NCBI GenBank assembly: GCA_031278595.1
Contig: JAITKE010000062.1
Coordinates: 1-10,438 of the forward strand
Length of the DNA stretch: 10,438 bases
Reading direction: 5' to 3'
From: Puniceicoccales bacterium
GTDB taxonomy: Bacteria; Verrucomicrobiota; Verrucomicrobiia; Opitutales; JAIRLG01
The notes below the pieces were generated by a model. It saw only the letters and a program-made list of their open reading frames with translations, was not told the DNA's origin and searched no databases. Of this stretch, positions 1 through 4,108 are shown in pieces. Numbering within the stretch: the first letter of the stretch is position 1; the number at the start of each line of letters is the position of its first letter. Position numbers and translations under genes: made by a program.

Positions 1-155
1 GCGCCACGGCCCCGGCGGTCGTTGCCGGGGGGGGGGATGCCTCGGCCCACCGCCCCGTGGGCGCGCGGCGGCGCCGCGCCCCAACCCCGGCTCCCGAGGG
101 GCGCTCCGCGCCCCCCTCGGGAGGCCGACTTGGCTCCGCCAAGGGGCCGTTGCGC
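1..155. repeat. Probable cloverleaf palindromic element E5 (may extend past left edge)
   Basis: The outer arms at 1-13 and 143-155 pair in 12 of 13 positions (GGGGCCGTTGCGC on the right). Enclosed are a hairpin with arms 91-104 and 108-123 around loop TCC, with two extra C in the right arm; a perfect 6-bp hairpin CTTGGC-TCC-GCCAAG at 129-143; and a GC-rich palindrome at about 59-80. A 10-G run lies at 27-36. The CTTGGC hairpin matches in shape and loop the CTTTGC-TCC-GCAAAG hairpin of the element at 7374-7488. The outer stem and the last hairpin share base 143, so the fold is approximate. The left boundary cannot be seen. Confidence 0.55.
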
Positions 156-2443
156 TCCCGGACTGCCCCGGGCTCTCCGGACAATCTCAGCTGCAGCAAC
201 AGGAGGTGAAGCTCCAGGCCCTCCGGGTGGATGAGAAAGAAATAGAGCGCATGGGGCTCCCCGTCCCACAGCCGTTCCGTCCACCGCGGCGAGAGACGAA
301 ACCACTCGAGATCCGTACGGGAGCTGGTGATCCGCCGGAGCAGGGGAGTTCCCCAGGGGGCTATGGAGGGAAAATGTTTCACACGGGTTCCCAACGGTCC
401 GTCGTCGTAATCCCGAGCCCAGATGGGGCCGTTTACGCCGGCACCGTCCAGCGCGAGCAGGGCGACCCGATCCTCTCCTCCCGCAGGATTTTGAAAGTGC
501 TCGGTGCGTTCGAAGTTCACAAAACATCCCTGCTCCAGGTCACTTTCCTCTAAAATACGGAAATCAAAGCTCATCTGGTGCAGAGACAGGCCCAGGCGGG
601 CCGAGAGCTCGGCGCCAACCCAATGACCGGCCTCTTCGGCGCCCAGGTCTTCCGGCAGCAGATGCTGCCAGGCCGTTTCCACAAGCTCCATATGGCCCTG
701 GTAGCGCTCCAGCATTCGCTTCGCCGCGGCTATCTCATCCGGGTTGCGGGATGGCGATTCCTCCGACTCACCCTCGTTCTGCTCCGCCCTGCATTGGAGC
801 TTTGACCAAACACACTTTTGGAACAATCGAAGGACGTTCCATTGAAACAATGGAGTCCCTGTCTCGGATTGGATCATCGACACAGCCCCCCATTTAAGTA
901 AATCTAAAACATTCCACTGGCATTGAAATAGATCATGGAATATTCGAGTCACACGCGCCGGTTCGCCTCTTCCACGATCCCGGTCGACCCTGCGCGCAAA
1001 ATAGTCCACGTTGCCCCCGGGCCCCCTAGGCCTGCCCGCCCTGAGAGCACAGAAGCAATTCTCCTTCCCCGGCTTATGACTGATGTATTCCCGCAGCGCG
1101 AATTCCTCTCCTTGCGGCATCCTTTCCTGATCCCCAGTAGTGCCACCGCAAAGGAGCTGCATTCCCGCATAGGCCTTGCAGTCCTCCGGAGCAAGCATCG
1201 GTATCTCAAACTTCGGCGTTGCTTCCGTCTCTGGCGTTTCCTCAGCTGCCGCTTCCTCTTCAGCCGTTTCCTCGGCCGTCGCTCCTTCATCACCTGCCAC
1301 TTCCTCATCCGCATCCGCATCCTCTGGCGTTGATTTCTCAGCCGCTGCCTCCTCAGCCGCTGCATTTTCCCCCGATGCCATCTCCGGCATTTCATCGGCC
1401 ACAGTTTTCTCTGCCACTTCCGCATCCTCGTCAGCCGTCACTTTCGGCTGTTCCCCTGATGGAGGCCCATCGGCTGCCGCTTCTTCGGACGGAACATCCC
1501 TTCTTCGTTCCGCTTCCTCTTTAGGTATCCCTTTCGGTGAGGTTTCCTCCTTCGACGCCGCTACCTTCGATGGCGAGGCCAGAAGTTTTCTCCAACCCAT
1601 GCTGGCCAGGAGATAATCCTGGCTCTCATTCCCCTCGCCAAAAACGACATAGGTTTTTATCAAAACCCGTTCTTTGCCGCCATCCTCCTTGGGAGTACAG
1701 ATCAGGGTGAAGATATCACCGTTTTCTAGACCACACTCCCTTGGGAGTACAACAGGGATCGACGCCTTGGTCGACCCATCTGCTTGACCCGAGGAGCTTT
1801 GGAAGTAAAACCGGGAATTTCCCGGCCATGAAGAATAGAACTGCGCTGTGGATGCGGGTTTTAGGCCCGAAATCGTAAACTCTGCACTCTGAACGCCACC
1901 CGGAAGCCAGGCCAAAGGCCATGGCCCATTGGAGCGGCAATTCCAATGCAGCACCGTGCACCAGAGCTCGGCGGAAATATTCTCAGCGTACTGCAGGGCA
2001 TCCACCGCCATATTCCCGATGGTTTGGTATAAATTGGGAAAAACCTCCTTCAGGTGATCGATGGCGTCACCTTCTTCACTCTCATCGTAGTTCGGATATA
2101 CGTGGGTAACCTTAGTTAACGATCCTCCCTCCAGAACTTCTCTGAGCGCCGGAGGGGGCGTCAGGATTCCGCAGCAAAATTCGAACCAGGTCTTTCCTTT
2201 TTCGAGCGCCTCTTGGGCTTTTTCCTCACCCTCGGCGCCAGCTTCGCCTTCCTCCCCTAAATCCTGGTTCCCGGCATCGTAGGACACGAAGGCATCAGAA
2301 GTGTCGCGCTTTTTAAACGAGACCGTGATGCCGGTGGTCCTGGGCTCGGCCGGAAGCGGCGAGGAAAGTTCCAGGACGAATCCAAGTCCCAGGAAGCCGA
2401 AGCTTAGGGTTTTATGAATGTTCAGGGTTTTATGAATGTTCAT
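1..2443 (-). CDS. Large protein of unknown function with signal-like N-terminus and Glu/Ala-rich region; C-terminus beyond left edge
   Basis: I do not recognise a family. Reading the minus strand from the ATG at 2443-2441 gives 814 codons with no stop to base 1; I checked every triplet of this frame by eye. An in-frame TGA (2464-2462) lies just upstream of the start. The N-terminus (MNIHKTL, then a hydrophobic run around residues 13-31 ending PLPAE) resembles a Sec signal peptide, so export to envelope or host is possible. Residues about 60-82 and 295-410 are acidic, the latter rich in EEA/AAAEE-type repeats and low complexity. Flanking segments (110-285, 415-760) look like ordinary folded protein, with Trp, Cys and aromatic residues (for example two CxxxxxC-like pairs near 161-169 and 422-432). 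From residue 763 the frame runs through a palindromic element and becomes Pro/Arg/Gly-rich. The lack of stops over 2.4 kb supports a real gene; its function is open. Confidence 0.72.
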   Translation of the reverse strand, partial: MNIHKTLNIHKTLSFGFLGLGFVLELSSPLPAEPRTTGITVSFKKRDTSDAFVSYDAGNQDLGEEGEAGAEGEEKAQEALEKGKTWFEFCCGILTPPPALREVLEGGSLTKVTHVYPNYDESEEGDAIDHLKEVFPNLYQTIGNMAVDALQYAENISAELWCTVLHWNCRSNGPWPLAWLPGGVQSAEFTISGLKPASTAQFYSSWPGNSRFYFQSSSGQADGSTKASIPVVLPRECGLENGDIFTLICTPKEDGGKERVLIKTYVVFGEGNESQDYLLASMGWRKLLASPSKVAASKEETSPKGIPKEEAERRRDVPSEEAAADGPPSGEQPKVTADEDAEVAEKTVADEMPEMASGENAAAEEAAAEKSTPEDADADEEVAGDEGATAEETAEEEAAAEETPETEATPKFEIPMLAPEDCKAYAGMQLLCGGTTGDQERMPQGEEFALREYISHKPGKENCFCALRAGRPRGPGGNVDYFARRVDRDRGRGEPARVTRIFHDLFQCQWNVLDLLKWGAVSMIQSETGTPLFQWNVLRLFQKCVWSKLQCRAEQNEGESEESPSRNPDEIAAAKRMLERYQGHMELVETAWQHLLPEDLGAEEAGHWVGAELSARLGLSLHQMSFDFRILEESDLEQGCFVNFERTEHFQNPAGGEDRVALLALDGAGVNGPIWARDYDDGPLGTRVKHFPSIAPWGTPLLRRITSSRTDLEWFRLSPRWTERLWDGEPHALYFFLIHPEGLELHLLLLQLRLSGEPGAVRERNGPLAEPSRPPEGGAERPSGAGVGARRRRAPTGRWAEASPPPATTAGAVA
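2406..2441 (-). repeat. 18-bp tandem duplication at the start of the unknown gene
   Basis: Two identical 18-bp units (2406-2423 and 2424-2441) encode NIHKTL twice directly after the initiator Met. The copies are perfect, so the duplication is recent or maintained. It lengthens the basic n-region of the putative signal peptide. Confidence 0.85.
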
Positions 2444-2489
2444 CGGCGGCCGGTAGCACCTTCAATACGCCAAAGCATCGCTAGTTTTG

Positions 2490-2517
2490 AGGATAACCTC
2501 TGTCAAGAGCAAGTCAA
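2490..2517 (-). promoter_or_regulatory. Candidate sigma70-type promoter for the unknown gene
   Basis: On the minus strand TTGACT (2517-2512), a 16-bp spacer and TATCCT (2495-2490) lie in the 78-bp gap after tadA, giving a leader of roughly 40 nt to the ATG at 2443. A second -35-like TTGACA (2506-2501) overlaps but lacks a good -10 at 17 bp. This is a consensus match only. Confidence 0.4.
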
Positions 2518-2521
2518 TGTT

Positions 2522-3274
2522 TTAAGGCTGTTTTAGGACATCTTTCCCGCGTCGCTGCGAGAAGAAGCTGCGGAGGAGGGCATAGCAGTCCTCGGCGAGG
2601 ATGCCGGAGCGGATTGAAGGGCGCAGAAGATTGGCCGAAGGATGCGAGGGATTGAGATTGGCCGAAGGGCGAGTCTGATCTCGGGCTAGGCGCGTCTCGT
2701 CCCGGGCCCGCCCGGTTTCGTCCTGGGCCCGCCCGGGATGGCCCTCGCAGAGGGCCTGAGCGGCGCAGCCGCTCGCCCGCGAAGCGAGCATCCCGGGCGG
2801 CCGGGGGGAATTTGAGGGATTTTTCGGAACCAGCCCCCGCGGGAGACCGGGAACCAGCCCCCGCGGGAAAGCAGCATCCGGGAGAGGGGCGGCCGGGTCA
2901 AGCGGCCGGGGCTCCGGAATGCCGAAGACGAGGGCATCGACCCGCGACAGGCGGGCGGCGGCGGCGCACATCGGGCAGGGCTCCTTGGTGCTGTAGAGCG
3001 TACAGCCGTTCAGGCGCCAACCCCCCAGCGCCCGCGCGGCCTGGGCCAGCACCAGCATCTCCGCGTGCGCCGTGGCCTCCTGCCTGGCCTCGATGCGGTT
3101 GTGGGCGGCGGCGATGATCCTCCGGTCGTACACCACGACGGCCCCGACCGGCACCTCGCCCTCCTCCCAGGCCCGGATGGCCTCGTCGTAGGCCATGGCC
3201 ATGAAGAACGCATCGTCCTTCGGCTGTGGCAGGGGATATTTTCGGCGAAAGGGACAGCTCGGGCCCATGCCCAT
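2522..3274 (-). CDS. tadA: tRNA-specific adenosine deaminase TadA with repeat-rich insertion
   Basis: TadA converts A34 of tRNA-Arg(ACG) to inosine in the cytoplasm. The cytidine/deoxycytidylate-deaminase fold is clear: VPVGAVVV (residues 41-48), zinc site TAHAEML with His70 and catalytic Glu72, and PCPMC with Cys100 and Cys103. The C-terminal helix (LAEDCYALLRSFFSQRR, 226-242) matches the family ending. The protein is 250 residues against roughly 150-170 usual. The excess is an insertion of about 90 residues (121-215) between the VFGIPEP strand and that helix, made of three short tandem repeats and a palindromic element, all in frame. The insertion falls at the peripheral C-terminal region, so activity is probably tolerated. 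The start is fixed by a strong ribosome binding site 7 nt upstream. The gene follows dciA by 188 bp and may share its transcript. Confidence 0.93.
   Translation of the reverse strand: MGMGPSCPFRRKYPLPQPKDDAFFMAMAYDEAIRAWEEGEVPVGAVVVYDRRIIAAAHNRIEARQEATAHAEMLVLAQAARALGGWRLNGCTLYSTKEPCPMCAAAARLSRVDALVFGIPEPRPLDPAAPLPDAAFPRGLVPGLPRGLVPKNPSNSPRPPGMLASRASGCAAQALCEGHPGRAQDETGRARDETRLARDQTRPSANLNPSHPSANLLRPSIRSGILAEDCYALLRSFFSQRRGKDVLKQP
2630..2668 (-). repeat. 27-bp-period repeat in the tadA insertion
   Basis: ATTGGCCGAAGG occurs at 2630-2641 and 2657-2668, a 27-bp (9-codon) period. It encodes PSANLNPSH followed by PSANLLRPS. Confidence 0.75.
2673..2735 (-). repeat. Three 21-bp tandem units in the tadA insertion
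   Basis: Units 2673-2693, 2694-2714 and 2715-2735 are 21 bp each and encode heptads of the type GRARDET. The last two units are nearly identical and the first has diverged. The third overlaps the left arm of the palindromic element at 2726-2802. Confidence 0.8.
2726..2802. repeat. Cloverleaf palindromic element E4, in frame within tadA
   Basis: The outer arms GCCCGGGATG (2731-2740) and CATCCCGGGC (2789-2798) pair perfectly. GGCC/GGCC (2726-2729, 2799-2802) extends the stem past one bulged C. Inside are GCCCTC-GCA-GAGGGC (2741-2755), GAGCGGC-GCA-GCCGCTC (2758-2774), and GCTCGC/GCGAGC arms (2771-2776, 2784-2789) that share bases with the second hairpin. Read on the minus strand it is a sequence homologue of the element at 7566-7644, with the same order of hairpins. 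It encodes TadA residues about 158-183. Confidence 0.82.
2826..2868 (-). repeat. 24-bp-period repeat in the tadA insertion
   Basis: The 19-mer GGAACCAGCCCCCGCGGGA occurs at 2826-2844 and again at 2850-2868. It encodes PRGLVP twice (residues 137-150). Confidence 0.85.
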
Positions 3275-3281
3275 GAAGATG

Positions 3282-3289
3282 CTCCTCCC
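3282..3289 (-). promoter_or_regulatory. Strong ribosome binding site of tadA
   Basis: GGGAGGAG on the minus strand sits 7 nt before the ATG at 3274. This decides the start in favour of the first Met over the nearby in-frame Met at residue 3. Confidence 0.8.
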
Positions 3290-3462
3290 GTGAGCTCAGC
3301 GCAAGGCTCTTTCCGGCCGGGAGGGAAAATTCCTCCGAACCTGGCAGCGGGAGTTCCCGGCGGCTCCGGCCTCCACTCGCCCTGGGGCGATACCGAAGGG
3401 AGCGGGAGAAGCGGCCTGCCGCCGGAAGATGAGTCAAGTGGCCATGGGGCTACCCTGGCCGG

Positions 3463-3840
3463 CTACGACGGCAGGCAGCAGCGGATCCGCTCGATGCGGC
3501 GGCAGCCGGGCATTCGGTGCAACTGCTCCAGGACCTCATCCAGGCGCAGGCTCAGGGCATGGCGGGCGACGCTGTTCAGAACCTCCACCACCAGCACATC
3601 GTCCCGAATGACCAGGAGGGGCTGGCAGTACTGGGCCAGAGCGGGGCCCACGATTTCCGGCCAGCGGCGCGCGATCCGCTCCTCCAGGCGCAGCAGCGCC
3701 TCCGGCAGGTTCTTTTTCAGCCAATGCTCCAGGGTATCGCCCAGCGGCTTGGCCACCACATCCCGGGCCCCGCTGCCATTGGTCGGCAGACCGCGCAGGG
3801 AGGCGATCAGGTTCTCGACGCGGCGGGGAAAATTTGCCAT
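3463..3840 (-). CDS. dciA: DciA-like DUF721 protein (putative replicative helicase loader)
   Basis: The 125-residue protein matches the DUF721/DciA pattern: an N-terminal helical part with LEHWLKKNL, then RRWPEIVGPALAQYCQPL (about residues 57-74), a beta-strand VLVVEVLNSVARHALSL, and LDEVLEQLH near the end. DciA proteins deliver or activate the DnaB replicative helicase in bacteria that lack DnaC/DnaI. The length is normal for the single-domain form. The ATG at 3840 is chosen because the homology begins right after it. The longer in-frame start at 3936 would lie inside the upstream mobile element and add a Phe/Ser-rich, unrelated N-terminus. No convincing Shine-Dalgarno precedes 3840; the upstream sequence is the end of the element. 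Family assignment is from motif pattern only. Confidence 0.8.
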   Translation of the reverse strand: MANFPRRVENLIASLRGLPTNGSGARDVVAKPLGDTLEHWLKKNLPEALLRLEERIARRWPEIVGPALAQYCQPLLVIRDDVLVVEVLNSVARHALSLRLDEVLEQLHRMPGCRRIERIRCCLPS

Positions 3841-3847
3841 GGGCTGG

Positions 3848-3991
3848 AGCGTGTCGTCAAACAAAAGAGGAACAAAGGAAAAAAGAGAAGAAGAAAGAGG
3901 GAATGGAAAAAAGGACACACAGGAGACATGGCCCATCAGATGAATTGTAGAGTAAGATGAGGAGCTCGCTGTCTGATTTTGACGATACCAT
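3848..3991. mobile_element. MITE-like element, copy 1, directly upstream of dciA
   Basis: About 144 bp alignable end to end with 9520-9664. The ends are AGCGTGTCGTCAAA on the left and TTTTGACGATAC on the right, inverted copies with core GTRTCGTCAAA. The interior is a purine-rich tract (3866-3925), followed by ATCAGATGAATTG in this copy. It has no coding capacity. The left end lies 7 bp from the dciA start codon. No clean target duplication is visible, unlike in the other copy, so this copy is probably older. Confidence 0.72.
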
Positions 3992-4108
3992 AGATTTCTC
4001 GAAGATAAGGCGATATAAAGAGAGGGTAATTTTGAGGGGTAAGTAGGGGATATTCGAGCCTAAAAGATTTCTCGACAGAAGAATTCATCGCTTCGAAAGA
4101 AGTCTCAT

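Noticed and set aside
949..1425. Arg-rich minus-strand frame and the Ser/Ala-rich plus-strand frame at 1176-1616
   Set aside because: Both are out-of-frame readings of the Glu/Ala repeat tract of the 1-2443 gene; their composition is a by-product of GAG/GCG-type codons.
2630..2868. Short regular repeats as a CRISPR array
   Set aside because: The units are 21-27 bp with no unique spacers of constant length, are in frame within tadA, and no cas genes are present.
3841..3936. N-terminal extension of DciA from 3936
   Set aside because: The extension is wholly encoded by the MITE and gives a Phe/Ser/Pro-rich segment absent from the family; kept only as a possibility in the findings.
3065..3943. 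292-residue plus-strand open frame
   Set aside because: It lies opposite tadA, dciA and the MITE; the minus-strand frames have clear family motifs.
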